Positions 13,501-27,816 of a stretch of DNA of 64,000 nt are shown piece by piece; the stretch's first letter is position 1, and the number at the start of each line of letters is the position of its first letter. Both the position numbers and the translations under genes were made by a program. The notes under the pieces were generated by a model. The model saw only the letters and a list, made by a program, of their open reading frames with translations, searched no databases and had not been told where the DNA came from. This DNA is from Gavia stellata (taxonomy: Eukaryota > Chordata > Aves > Gaviiformes > Gaviidae), in assembly GCF_030936135.1 (NCBI RefSeq), contig NC_082603.1, positions 18,677,880-18,741,879 on the forward strand. Direction: 5' to 3'.

Positions 13501-16500
13501 TTGCATATACATACACATATGCTTACATACTAAAACAAGCCTGCATGCAGCTGAGATGAGAGATAAGATTGTTTACTATAGCACAAACATAAGGGCATGA
13601 AACATCCATGCAAGTTGTTTGGGTCTAGCTGTTGGTTGGACTGTATATGGTACAATGACTCTTTGTTCAGCAAGAGGCTAAAGATTATATACTTGCATTT
13701 GAGACCTTTAAGGCTCGGACTATGCAGTAGACTACTTCCCCTTTAGACTGACTAATAATAATTTAAGAAACTGAACTGCGCATTTTTCTGTGCCTGGCTT
13801 CATCTGCTGTATTGCATTTTTGGAGCACTGTACATGACAAACCTTCCAGGAATCCCAAACACAAATGGAAGTTCCACTGATTCACTTGAAGCAGCCGAAG
13901 AACACCATCAGTGAGGCCACACAACTGTGCAGAATGTGATGAATTTCCAGGAATAGGATTGTTTCCCGGAGATTATTGTGTAAAATACAAATATAAAGAG
14001 GGAACAAAGGTAATGCTGACAGTCTCTGCACCACTAGGCTATTTTAGTTTGTGAAAAGAAGAATGAAGAAAACAGACATGTTAGAAGACCTTTGCTAGGC
14101 TAACAGGAAGCCTATATGTCAAGAGCAAACCCGTACAAAATTATCTCAGCATAAGATGTAATCTCTCCTTGATTTTATCTTATGAAACCAAATCCACTTT
14201 TAGCTTGAATGCAGCACTAATGGAGAGGTTAAAAGCTCTATGTCCATGCTTCCATCTAGCAATAATAAAGGAATGACTAGGTAAAAGGCAACAATTATAC
14301 AGAAACAGGTGAACTCTGCGATTCTGAGGGGAAAGGAGAGCAGTGCGTTTTGGGGTTCAAAAACAATAGGAAACCTGTTCATTCAGGTTCATTAAGAAAT
14401 CAGTTCTGCTGGCTAGAACTTACTCCGAAGCAGTGACTAAGCACAGCACTTTCAAAGGAAAGTACTATACAGCATGTGCAAAAGTTTAGCCTCTGGATAT
14501 AATAAAAGCAATCCTCCCAGTAGAGCCTTCTGCTGTCTTCCTTCAGGGAACCTCTGCTCCAACATGCTGGAGGAAATCTTACTTCTAAATAAGTTGACTC
14601 TTAGAGGTGCAAAATCTAGTATGGTTTCAACCCTGGAAGTATTTGCTTCTCAGTTTTATAGAGCACAGCTCAGGTCCTGACACTGGCTATTGGTGAGTAA
14701 AGACCGCAACTTCTAGTAAGACATCAGGTGTCAAATCCAGGTGACATTGTGGTTACTGTTCAGTGTTTGCATACTTCCAATTTCAAGTGGTCTTTCTGCC
14801 ATGTACGAAGATGCTTGGATGGAACACAAAAAAGTAGGCATAGAATTTCATAAAACAGCTTTTCAAATGCTCTCATATTTCTATTACTCATTTACTTTTT
14901 GGTCCAGCAGAGATAGAGGCAGGAATATGAAAACCCCACTTGTATGAGTCCAAGGATATGCAACTAGACACAGTCAGCTTATCAAGGTTTAAAGAACAAT
15001 GACATGATACTATAGTTACTTCTCATATTTACTTACTGCAAAGAACAGCCTGTGTCCATACAGCTAAACTCCCTTATTGCCACCAACAGGGCTATATCCA
15101 GACTGCCAGCTGGAAACAGTCACTGGTCTGTGCTGCCCAGAGCATTGCTGGGAAGGGAGCTGACTGGCCCAGAGCTGTGCCATAGACTGTACCACAATTT
15201 GCAGTATGAGTAGAGAGCATGTTAGTGCTTGGGCCTCTGCAGCTTACCCATGCAGACATTGTCTGCACAGCTGTAGAAATATTTGCACACACAGGGAGGG
15301 AAGGAGGGAGGAGAGAGCAGCAGAGCCATCTCCCTCAGTAGTTCCATCAGATCGTGCCAGCTCACACTATTCATGGAATTTCAGCTTAGCCCTGACAACA
15401 GCACTGTATGCCAGACAGATAGCCCTCCTCCAGACTTACATTGGGAAAACACACAGTGGTGTCAGTCTACCAAAGGTGATACATCAGCTCTGCACAGAAA
15501 ACAGCAACAGAACTTTTTCACCCCGCACCTATATTTTGCCATTACCTCCATAGCATCTCAGTGGCATGGCCTTTAGTCTCTGCATCGCAGTATGACTCCC
15601 CCACACAAGGCACCACTGTGCAGAGATCCTGAGCTAGTCCAGATGACCTGGGAGAGCTGCCTGGCACAGCCCATGGGCCTAGCTTATAGCCCAGAAGCAG
15701 TCAAGCTGCATTAGCTAAAAAGGAGACAGCAACGCACAGCAGCCCAGCCAGAATGGAGGGCAGTCTGCATTCCCTCTCCTGGCAAGTCTCTTGATAGCAA
15801 GTGAGAAGACAGCTCCTACAGGGAAAAGAAAAAGAGTTTGTAAAGTACTGTTTCTGTTTCTTTTTCTTCCAGTCTAACAAATAAAAACATATTACTGGCT
15901 CAAGTTCTATGAATTTGACATGAACACTATGTTTCTATGAAAAAATAGAAAAACAGGAAATTATGTGCAACTTCCCAACAGAAGCAACAGCAACAATGAA
16001 AGTCCTGACTAGTTAAATCCTTGATAATTACACCCACGATCACCCAGGCAATCTTATTCTGTGCCTTTGGATAGGTCCATTTTCCCTTCCTCTCCACCAT
16101 CTTCAATGTTCCTCTTAGACCTAACAGATAAAGTTGTAAGCTGAAAGGAGATTTGGTATATATAGATGCACACTTGAAACTCTGATCCATGCTCTCCCTA
16201 AAAGTGTTGCTTTCTTCACCTCTTTCAAAGTTCATTAAATGTAGAATGGATGATTTAGCCCAGAGGATAGTGCATTCATAGTAACAAATATGGTTTCTGT
16301 AGATTTCTTAGGATGAAGACTCTTTACATCATATTCCCACAGGAAACTAGGTAAGAAATAAACATTAAAGTAATGATGCAAGTTGTGTCATCCCCCTAAC
16401 AAACACTGAACATTCTGGTTGATTTCACACAAATTTAACAAAAGAATAGGAGTCTCGGATAATCCGAGTTCCTTCAAGTTGCATGAAAATAGGCAACTGG

Positions 16501-19500
16501 CTACCTAGGGGAAGAAGATCCTGCGAGTGTTCCAGCCAAGAGAAAGCCTGCAAGATTAAGTTAAACACCAGAAAATCTGTAAGAGAGAGGTTACGTAAAT
16601 ACCCCAACCATGAGGAAGTCTTCAGGGACACTGATCTGTAGGCCAGGCTTCATTCCTTCAGCTGCTTATGAAATGATGCAGTGTTAGGCTCTTCCTCCCT
16701 TGTTTCAGTTTTCTTAACTTCCATCCAGTTATGGAACAGTTTGTCAGAGACTTCAGAGAGACTGAATGCTTGTCCATGCTAGAAACAGTAAAAAGCATCT
16801 CCAAGCAGGAATGTAAAGATAGCACTTCTGCATCTGGAGAATCCTAGGGATCCCCAAGAGTTATGATGCTGATGAAGTGCATGTTGTACTGACATGAGTC
16901 CCTGGCTACACACACATTAGCTGGAAGATCTACAACTCTGACACACAACAATGGCTCCAGAAAAGTTTTCTTTATTGCTCTACCCTGCTGGCTTTGCCAC
17001 TGTTTCCCAAGGCACTCACCAAAAGCATCCTCAGGCACAGAAAGGCAAAGACCTTTAAAAAGGCCTGGTACCTTTAAAAAGCCCACACTGTGAGAAACTA
17101 ACTCCTGTTTCACATCTTCTGTCCTTCTAACCTTGGACAGTGGCAGGATCAGTAACATCCCGTCATGAACATTTAAAGCGTTTAGAGAAATGAAGTCCTA
17201 CAAGCAAGAGACTGTCCTTTAATTATGTGGCAGTTAGTGCTCTACTAGAAGATGATGATGTTGACCTCTAGTGACTAGTCTGGGGATACCTGGTGGCATG
17301 ATCACAGTGAAATGTTTCTGTGAACAGCTAGCCAAAAATTTCACTGAAGCTGGCATATGAGAACAGTCACCCTCCTCTTGAAGGTGAGTAATTACACATC
17401 CCTTTCATGGAACAGAAACCCCCAGCTGAAACAAAGACCCCAGAAAGGCTGCTATATAGCCTAAATTATGCACGCAGAGAGATTTAAATAGAGGATGATT
17501 GTACGTGGATGCCTTGAGCTGTACAGTGGCTGCAACCCCAAGAGAGAAAATGTACCCAGACTGAGTGAAAGGACTGGACAAAGCATCCCATGGAGGCAGA
17601 CATCATGGTATAATCCCAGGAGAAAACCAGAGGGTGAGGAGTCAGTTAGGAAAGGACCTGAGCTGGAAGCAATGAATTAAATTAATTTCTCAAAACACAG
17701 AAATGAAGCAAGGAGACAATTGTGATTCATTCTAAATAAGCAAAACAGCAGAGGAACACCCCAACCCACTGCCTATTTCTTAGCTGACATAACCCATTAG
17801 ACACAACATTTTGCCAGATTATTAGTAATGGAAAATATTTTTAGACATTTAAATACTGGCCATCAGCGAGTTATACATTTGATTTTTAAATCTCATCCAT
17901 TCTACGTAATAAAACTACTTATTCAATTATGTTTGAAAATGATGTAGAGTATGTTATGTTGCACATTCATAGAATAAAAACAGAAGACAATAAATGATGC
18001 CTTAGGAAGTTACTTGGATCTTATCCACAAATTCAAAATAACAAGTGTTTTATTTTCCCACTTACTCAAAAGAAGTGAAGAAAAAACTCTTCCCAGCAAA
18101 GCCACTCAAGGCATATGAAGAAAATAACAGATATTCAGGAAAAGGTTAAAGAATGACAATGACTCGAGGATTGGAAAGGAGAGTATGTTCCAAACTAGTG
18201 ACACAGCCCAAGTGATGTAGTGACTATGCTGCCCCATGCAAAGAGAGATATCAGCAAGAGAGTTGAGAACTTTTTCCATTTAATACATCTTTTCTAGTAG
18301 AGCTTAACATCCGTCTTAACATTACTGCTTATTTCTCAGCTTGGACTGATCAGCATCAAAACTGAGCAAAGACACGCTGGCAGCAAAGTAGAAAACTCAA
18401 AATGCACGTTTTTCCACTCAAATATATAAAATTAGGAATTCACTTAGGTTTTTTGCCATTTGGATAGTGCATTTTCTTTGCACACAGTGGCTAACTAGCA
18501 GCATGAAGATGAACTGCTACTGCTGTCTCCCATGAGAGTTCCATTTCTGGTTTCCAGGGCTTTGCTCCATATTGCAGTGACTGGAAATCCAGGGTGTGTT
18601 TACAGTCACACCTCAGAGAGCTTAAATTGTGATTTATATTTAATTAATTGAGATATTTTTTTAAACTGTCTTTTCAAAGAAATTGTCCATACCTGAAATC
18701 ACATTACAGTACTCATTTCGTCACGCAATAGCGCCGGCAGGGGGAGATGAAGAGTAAAATATGCCTAAAGCAGCATAAAGTGTGGGTAGGAGAGAAATTT
18801 TACAGTAGAAATGCCTTACACAGGGGTCTTGGAGCATTTAAAAGCAGAAATAAACTGGCATTTAAATAGAAGATTTAAAAAATAAAACAAATGAAAAAAT
18901 ACTAAGGAGCAAGAGCACAAAGTAAACATTCTCTACAAATGCTTGTTTTAGTTTTCTGGGTATAGCTGATTATTTCTGAACACTCACCTAGTAGCTTAAT
19001 TTTTTAATCTTTAATAATCATACATGCATACCTTATACATTCGTGTAACTGTTCGTAAATGACTGCAATCCTTTTGTTAGCGTTCCTCAGCATATATTCT
19101 CTCTTTCAACTGGAGATTTCTCAGGACACGTATCATTTTGGGAAGGAAAGGCAAAGACATTACTTGGCATATCCAAATGTGTCAGGTCCCTAGCTGCACA
19201 GGATGCATTTCCCATGCTTCACTAGCAATGTGATTCAACATCAGTATATACAGCTTACACTAAAAAAGCTCTCTGATTTTTTAGCATATTACTTTGGCTG
19301 AGAAAGAATTAAGGTAAAAGTTACTCCCTCTCCACTGACCTATGGAATTACATAACTGTCAAAGAAGCCACTGGCTTAACCCTATGAAGATGGCAAAAAT
19401 ACAGCTGTTAGCTAAATGAATGCTAAGGATGCAAACAGAAATGCTGATACTGAGAGGGACTCAGACCTACAACCAAAGCTTTCCCCTCCAAATACTATTT

Positions 19501-22500
19501 TTTCCAGTACTCTTTGCCAGCTCACTTCTTTCAACATATAGCAGGGACAGCCTCTGGAGAACTACTGAGTTTGCCTCCCAGTCTGTGTGTTTCTTACTCC
19601 ATGTTCTTGGCTATGGCCACTATTTAGGTCCCATTTCTATCTACGAATGATCAAAACTGGCACAGCCACTGAAATAATTGGCCCTGTTGTGCCCCTCCCA
19701 GCTTTTTCTCTCATGCCAGCACAAGCATAAGTTCTCCTACATGCCAGGCTGTAATTTTATCAACAGCTGGACTCTAAGGGGGAGGCAGCAAAGACAGTGA
19801 TTTAGCATCTCCCTGCCCTCAATACAGAAACAGAAGGAATGTTTACCTAGACACAAGGGAGATGACTTTCACTGTCATCTAGAAGCTGTAAGCAACTCCT
19901 TTGCCCTATGCAATTATTACTATGATTAAAACTCACTTAAGGGTAGGCCGTTAATGAGAAAAGGCAGAGTTAAAATCAACTGGCACAGAGGCCTTCCTTA
20001 AAGAGAGAAACTTCTGATAAATACAAGAGGGATGTTACAACTTAAAGGACCTCAAAGACTTACTAACCATACTAGACTTCTGCAGCATGGCTTTGTTATG
20101 TTCCTCTTAAAAAAACCCCAAAACAGCAACTTCTTTCAGGGAAGAAAAATCCCCAAACCTCAATTGTCCTCTGCTCCAGTTCTGTTTTCTTGAGTCTGCA
20201 AGGTCCTGGAGCAATACTCCAAGGGAAGCAAATGACCGAGATCTGAACTGATTAAGCCTGAAGTCTTAAAAGACAGCTTGTCATGCACTATTTGCTACTT
20301 CACTGCTGACTCAAGAACATTCAGTTCGTGTGCATATTCCACTTTCCCTTCTGCCCACTGCTTCAGCTTCTCACTGACAGTTGTGCATTTCCAGCACAAA
20401 CGTCTTTGATATATTAAGAACTAAGTGCAGGGCAGTGTAAAACATGCAGAGCTTTTCATCAAAGTATCAGAAGTACTACTCTATCGACTATTAATCTTTA
20501 TTTGTGAGCTTAACTTATTAAAAGCCTCCATTTTAACATAATAAATAATGTAATTATATATTTGAGCCTACCGCAACTAGAAACTTTATGTAGAATTTCA
20601 GACTCCTTTGCTATGGAATATGAGGCTTTGTTTATACTCTTGATGGATCTGTGTAAATCTACAGCAATGAAAACCAATCCCTCTTTATAAGCTGCTAGAG
20701 TTATTAAATCCAGAAGAACAAGCAGCTATAGCTAAAAGCAAGACTCAGTAAATTTAAGACTTCGTAACTAAAGTTTATCAGAGTTTTCTCTGAACCAATG
20801 CAGGAAAGAATATGTTATCAGTTAAGACCACTCAGTGGATTTATTTCTCAAGCTAGCAAAACCACATACACTTGGCATAAAAACAGATTTAAATCAAATA
20901 AGATTCATATGTTCTTGCCTTTGACATTATTGCTTGTTTCTAGCCATTTTTTAAAACAGAAAACTGTTACCCATTTCCTTTTCATGCATATGTTATAATT
21001 TATATCCACAGAACAGAAAGAAAATAAATCATTGTTTTACAAGCTCCTTTTATCAAGACATCTCTAAGAATAAAAAGGGTTATTTGGAATGGTATGAATA
21101 TCCTGAACTCCCATGGGCTTTGGTTGGGAGTCAAACACATTCACTAAGCAGTTACTCAAAAACTCAGCACCTTACAGAATCAGTCCCTGCACAGCCTTCA
21201 AGTTACTTCATGAGTTTTCTGTAATAGAGACGGACTGCTTTGAAGAAAAACTAGCAGTATCTCTCATCAGCCAGATTAAGGAACTGATTCAGGAGTGAAA
21301 ATGGCTTGCTCTACAACAGTTGGACTAGCTCCTGCCCTAGCTTCTCTCCCCCCTTCAGTTTTCCATCTCCATTACAGGAGTGGCTTTGATGGTTTGACAT
21401 AGCCGCTTAACTTTTGCCTACCTCACAAAAAGCAATGTCAACTTTGGGTTACTTTAATAACCCAGACTAAAACACAACATTCAGCAGCTGCTGCTGGAGA
21501 ATCTGAATCATCCCTAAGTAACAGAAAACTCTCAAAGGCACACAGAAACTGCTATCAATCCTCCATAATCAGAGCACTAATCTAGATAAAACATAGGCAG
21601 TCTGAGGAAAGCTGACAGTGTTAGGGATTAATGAGCCCACATAGTCACCAACTATCATGGGTTACACATCTTGAAAGTCTGATTAATCAGCTTCACTCCT
21701 ACTCCCAAATTTTCAGGCCACCATATCCAATAAGATCATTTCAAGACATGCTATTTATGAACTCTTGAAGAGTTTTGCTGATCTTTTCTATTCTTACGCT
21801 TTCCGCTTCATTAATACCTTATTTTAGATAAACATATTTAGTATATTATTGTGTCCTAGACCTGTTTAATACCAGATCTGGATTCACTACCTATGTACGT
21901 GCGTATATGTAGCTATATACATATATATTATAGCCCACATAAAGGAGTTGTGACCATTTGGTTGCAATAATGTACTATAAAAAAGAAGAGGCAGCTGAGG
22001 ATAATTACTTTGCAAGCAAATGCAAAGTTGCACCCTAAGCAATCATCATAAGGGGAGGTACTGATCTTTGTCCCATTCTCCTACTGATTTTGGTACTTGT
22101 CAGACTGTACCAAACTAATTCAGCTTGTTAAACCAGTAGAAAACTAGTACAATAAGTAGTGTTTTGCCAGGTTTTTGCATTGAATCAGCTCAGCATAAGG
22201 TCCAGCAAAAGCCAAAACAACAGCATAATCAGACCACAGAGCCAAAGCACAGGGGCCAGAGGATTGGAACCTTCCCTATGCTAATGCAGAAGGGTTAAAT
22301 ACCTTTAGCTATAATGAGCAACTTCACTCAAAAACCCCACCAAACTGTTTCATGCACAATTTTATGCAGTTTTGCTACTGAGCAAGGCTGATTTAAAATG
22401 ATTGGTTAATTCACTATTTACTTGCAGGTTAGCTATATTCTCAATGAAGAGTAGTGAGCTATGTTCCTCCATTTTCCCCCTACTATCCATATACTAAGCC

Positions 22501-25500
22501 TTAACCCTGACTTAAGATATTTTCAAGTTGCATTGCCAGTGAGATTGCAGTGACTGGCATTTCTACATAGCTCCTATTAGTTTTCATCCATGCACAGTTT
22601 TCAAATACTAGTCACATTAGTTGCTTTACAACGTCTTTTGACAAGAGCATTGGTTCTGCAATGCATAGATAAGCAAGTATGAGGGAGGGGAAAGAAAAGA
22701 AATTTTATTCAGAGTTTTATAAGTAAGTTTTAGAAATAGTAGCAAGAGATTTATAAATAGCATTTTTATAAGACGAAAAAAGTAATAAGTAATAAATTCA
22801 CCTGTTTAGCAGCATGCCCACAAGCACTATACACTAATACCTCACTGTGTTAAGCACTATACTGTCGTAACTGCCTACTAGCAAGTAATACTTCCCAATA
22901 GCTTCCCAATAGCCTTGCTAGGCTAAGTAATAATAATGATCTCTTGGACATCTCCCCTGTTACTTTGAGCAATTATTCCTTTCCCCTCTCTCTGCAGGTA
23001 GACCGATTTTCATCCTCTCTTCTCCACCTTTCTAAGTGTTAAATGCATATGGCTTGCATATCCATACCACCTGAAAGTCTTCTAGCCAGCTCCTGCCGAG
23101 CAGAGAGCACACTTGTACAAAACAATAAAAATGGATTATAAGTTATTAGAGGTTGGACAAAGAGAGAACAGATATTGATGTAAATAGAGGAACATAAAAA
23201 AGCAACAAGACAAAGACATAACGGTTCATTTACTGAACACACTAGACTGAGTTAATGCCTAAACCCTTTCAGATGCCAGTCCACCCCCAGAGAGGGTTGC
23301 TACTGCCCCCTCCACCACCTACGTATCCTAGCAATGGAGGACTGGGATAAACTCCTCATGTAATGTCAGGATGGTGACTTCTCCAGACACAGGAATTCCT
23401 GAGACATTGCTGTATTCTACAAGCATATAGGACTAGAGTATCAGTGCTTGCTTCTTCTTATCAATTAACTACAATTCCTCCTCTGTTGCCACAGCCTACA
23501 TTAGCTGTCAACTCCATCATAACAGCATGTAAACTACACAGTCTCTGCATTCTCTCTGGGAAGTGCATTACCATGCTTGCACATTTGAGGGACTCACCCA
23601 CCCAACAAGGTCAAATAAAGCACGAGAGCTTAATCATCTCCAGAAATACCCAAAGTTCTGTAAAATCCTTGATATAAATAATCCATATGATGACATGCAC
23701 TGCCTCCTGCTTTCAGGATTTGCAGCCATGTATTTGCTAGTAGAATTCTTCAGTTGCTCCTATATTGTTCTCTATAATCCCAGCATTTATTGGGGTGGAA
23801 AGGGAAGAGGGAGAAGAGTCACTTATTAGAAGTGATTACAGAATGAACTTCAGGTCACATTCTTGAAGTTGGAAAATCTACTACCAAGGAAGTTTGCTAG
23901 CATGATGTAAATCTACTGATTAAAAAAAATAAATCATTAGAACGACAATAAGTTGCCATGAAAACAAAATATATGGATCTGTAGGAGCATGGAACAGCAG
24001 CTTTAAGAATCATCTACCTTTTTTACTAACACTACCACCTTGAGACAGGTAAACTGCAAGTCACTTTTTATTAGTTATTTAATTTCATATCTAATAAGGG
24101 GCCACAGTTCTGTAAAACTTGCTAGGAAGGTTCTTATTTTGTAAGATAAGATGATAACACTTGAATCATTACTTGCATGTTTGGTTTTTTCCTTATCTTC
24201 AAAACATGGAGCCAAACCCAGGTTCTCACAAAAAGCCATCAGGTATCATCTTGCATTTCAAGAGAAATGAGATCTTTGAGCTAACACAATGTGCAATACT
24301 TGAAACACATTCATGATTTACTACAAGCAGCATTATTTTTGGCAGTTTAGACACATGACAGCTGTATGTGCCAAGCTGGGAAGAGAATCATTGCCTTCTC
24401 GCTTGTTCCAGGATGTATTTAATATTTACCCAGCTCACAAAAATTAAAGTGGGAGACTTGGAAAAGGTTCTGTAACAATGATTAAGATAGAAGCTTAGTT
24501 CTAATCAACGCAGGAGCTTCTCTCCTAGCCCAGAACATGAGAACTGCTTTGATATGGAGCATAGTGTTTGTTTCCCACTGCTGTTCATTATCTTTACACT
24601 TTCCTGTGGAAGATATACCTGCTGGCACATAGGTACAGAGAGCTAGAAGCAGACTTCTGAGCTTTGTATTAAATGCAGCATCTCATATGTAAAATAAAGA
24701 ATAGTTCATAGAATTGTAATGCAAAAAAAATTTAATTTTTTAAAAAAATGTTCACGATACGGAAAGTCACAATACAAAGTTCTTAAACACAATACAACAC
24801 TGAAACAAGTCAAAGTGCCTTTTTTTGATTGGAAGTGATTGTTTAATACAAATACTAGATGCTGACAATAAGTATTGTACAAAGTTTATGACAGTGGATT
24901 CACATATTGATTCCCTGAAAATCCCCTCATTTTGAAGAAATATTGAATATTAAGGTCATGGCTGAAGTGAATTGAAGAAATTCAGAGTTATATTTGTCTC
25001 CACCCTCAATTCTAAGCACTGGGATTGGGTTTCATGGTACAAAATGGATAATAAAGGCACACTGCGGTTTGAAAGCAAGGCTAGATATTCTAGCCTTTAA
25101 ACTTTCTGGCTTTTGTCTGGGTGTTTTATAAACACTCAAACATGCAGTGAAAAAACCCAACCCTCTTGAGGGGGTGCAGAGTGAAAAAATATTTAAGTCT
25201 CCAAAAAATGTAACCCATTTAACCTATAAAATAGTATTTATATTCTTACGCATTTCTTAGTTTTTCCTCAAATCCTTTGAGGTTACACATTTTAGAAATG
25301 AAGTACCTTTCTCCAAGTTATTTCTGTTATTTCACTCTGACAGAACTAGCATAAAATGCACATTTAAGATCATTGCTAGCCTCCATCAGTTTTGCTGATT
25401 ATGGAAAAGGACAGATGCACTGCTAAAAAATTGAAGTTATCAGCCAAGTCAGTTACTTGCTTATTTAACTTTTTCAATACAGCTTTCCAGTTTAGAAAAA

Positions 25501-26374
25501 AGCTTTAAAGAAAATGCTTGCTTAATCGTTTAAAAATTACTAGACTGCAAGTCTTGCGTGTCCAATTCTGGCATTAAGTGTTCTTCAATGTTAAGTTATA
25601 AAGTCCTGACAGACCTATTGCAATTATTAACAAAACTCTTGCCACAGGGGTGCAAATCAACATACTCTGGTTTAATCACATATACCACAACTAGCTCTGT
25701 TTGTGAACCATGTCAATTCCTATGGAACTATTATACAACTCAAAATTAGTTGAAAGTAGAGTTTGAACGAGCTATATATAGACACTATGAAAGACTGTTC
25801 CAGCAGCACTGGTCTGCACATAAACACAACTAATCAGTTTACACTAAACATTTCTAGAACTACATAAAAAGTAATAGTTTTACCACATTTTGGATCCCTG
25901 AGAAAAGTGCTCTAACTACAAAGGTCTTTGGAATGTCATCAGTACAGTGATTAAACATGCACCTCTTGCACAGCTACTGCAGAGACATCTCCTACTTCCA
26001 TATTGATCAGACTTAGTTTTGGCATTTTCATTCAAAATACACGTTACTCTCCACAAAAGCGGCAATGGAATGGGAGCAAGAAATGACTAAAAGTAGTCTT
26101 GTACTAAAACTGTTTTATCTGTGATGATTTGTTACTACAAACTGGAATGCATAGTTAGCACACTTGATGAACAGAAAGTCATTAAGAGTACAGTTTACCT
26201 CATCTATTTAACCCATAATTGAGATGAATAATACAAAAAGCTTTCCAAAAATGTAATTGAGATTGGTTTTGAAAACATGTCTTTTTTTTGCAGGGGCATA
26301 ACTTATGTTTTCCATGAACATGATAAACATCATGGGAGTTGAGACTTCAAATACAATAAAACAGCACACAGCAG
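7561..26374. other. intergenic stretch, no gene supported
   Basis: About 19 kb between the likely LRRC8B poly(A) site and the LRRC8C promoter. Only short random open frames, AT-rich tracts and a CTCF-like motif at 18.73 kb. Conserved regulatory elements may be present but cannot be recognised from one sequence. Confidence 0.5.
18733..18747 (+). promoter_or_regulatory. CTCF-like motif
   Basis: GCCGGCAGGGGGAGA resembles the CTCF core (CCANNAGGGGGC-type). Motif match by eye only. Confidence 0.3.
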
Positions 26375-27543
26375 AAGAATGAAGTCAGGAACCATTTTAT
26401 TTCCATTCAGTTTTGCAAGTATTAAGGATGGCAGAAGAGCTTATTCCACCACTATAGTTTATGAAATTATTACATCCCTAGAAGAGGCAAAGCTTATAAT
26501 GCTTCCTGGTTTTCCCTCCCAAGTGCTTATAAGCTGTGTGATTATTTGGTTTGTCTTAACTGTGTCCTTCTGTCCCTATCTAACACAAATCTCCATCCTC
26601 TCCCCAGCCACCAAAATACAGTAACTGGGTGTGGAGAAGCAGCACTGAGGCAGTCAGCAATGAGAAGTTGTAAAATGTTAAACACCAACATACACTACAC
26701 TACACCTGGGATGCTCACAACATACAGAAGACAACTTTGCAACTATATCGTGTTCCATTTACCATCGTTATCTATGAAGATCAGTACTGTAAGATTTGTC
26801 TAGTACATGCGCACAGCAGTTACTCCAGATTCTTCTGATTCCTCCCAATTTCTAGGCAACATTTCATTTTGTATTTACTATGAAGACAAAATACTGAAAC
26901 TGGTTTCAGGTATTATTGTCCGAATGGTTTTAATAGCAAGATTCAAATGGTATCTTCCACAACTATAGAATTATGCTCAGTACTTGTCAACAGCTTTAAA
27001 AATTAAGGTATGTTGAAAAATTACTTTCAGTATACCCCATGCAATTGAACTGCTCAAATAGTTTAAACTCTTAATTTAACATATCCTAAGTTAGTGAAAA
27101 GTCCATATTTAGAAACTAATTCCAGAGAGTTCTTAGACCTCATATAGCAGGAGATGAAACTGTTTAAAATTATCACTACCAACAGAAAAAATCCCCATAG
27201 GAAAAAAAGTATATACACTTCCATTGTAGCCAGGCAATCAACTCTTCCATTACAATACTATTATAAACATTTAACTGAATTATTTCAACCAGTAGAACCA
27301 AGCCAACAATTCATATTTCAGATTTGTCAAACATATGATTACCTGGTAAAGGCTGCATTTTTTTGTTCAAATCTAAATAAATTTTTCTTTTCCAATACAA
27401 TCAACTCAGTTCAATGCATTAAAGTTTAAGACTGATTTGTAAACTGTTATCTCTCCTTCACTTCTCTCCACCTATACAGATCTTTAGAGAGATATTAAGC
27501 AAAAGGCTGATAGAATGCAATGATGCAGAGTTTAATTTTAAAC
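26375..27543 (-). other. LRRC8B: LRRC8B 3' UTR with probable poly(A) site
   Basis: An AT-rich non-coding stretch follows the stop codon. The first canonical AATAAA on the minus strand is at 26401-26396. About 25-30 bases further lies a GU-rich tract (TGCTGTGTGCTGTTTT), the usual downstream element. Longer 3' ends are possible because further AATAAA matches lie near 24.07 and 23.77 kb. Confidence 0.5.
26396..26401 (-). terminator. LRRC8B: poly(A) signal AATAAA for LRRC8B
   Basis: Canonical hexamer 1.15 kb past the stop, followed at the right distance by a GU-rich element. Position inferred, not proven. Confidence 0.45.
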
Positions 27544-27816
27544 TTAGCACTTATCTGAGCATGTCTGCAAACGCTCTCTTACACGAGGTGGAAGTGTTTT
27601 TAACAACCTTTCTTCTACAATTAGACTATTCCGCTTTAAGAACTGACATTCGTCCAGTTCAGCAGGAAGTGATTCAAGGTAATTTCCAATGAGCTCTAAT
27701 TGAACAAGATTCAGTAGCTGACCCACACAAGGGGACAAATTCATCAGACTGTTATTTCCCAGAAGAAGAAATTGCAGCTTTTTGCACCGAAATAATCCAT
27801 CAGGAAGCATTTCAAT
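27544..27816 (-). CDS. LRRC8B: LRRC8B last coding exon
   Basis: The acceptor TTTTTTTCTAG ends at 27817 and the exon opens ATT GAA ATG CTT in phase 0, continuing the leucine-rich repeat begun in the upstream exon (TKNH joined to IEMLPDGLF). It carries the last repeats and the C-terminal cap and stops with TAA at 27546-27544. The ATG inside it is internal and is not a start. Confidence 0.94.
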   Translation of the reverse strand: MEMLPDGLFRCKKLQFLLLGNNSLMNLSPCVGQLLNLVQLELIGNYLESLPAELDECQFLKRNSLIVEERLLKTLPPRVRERLQTCSDKC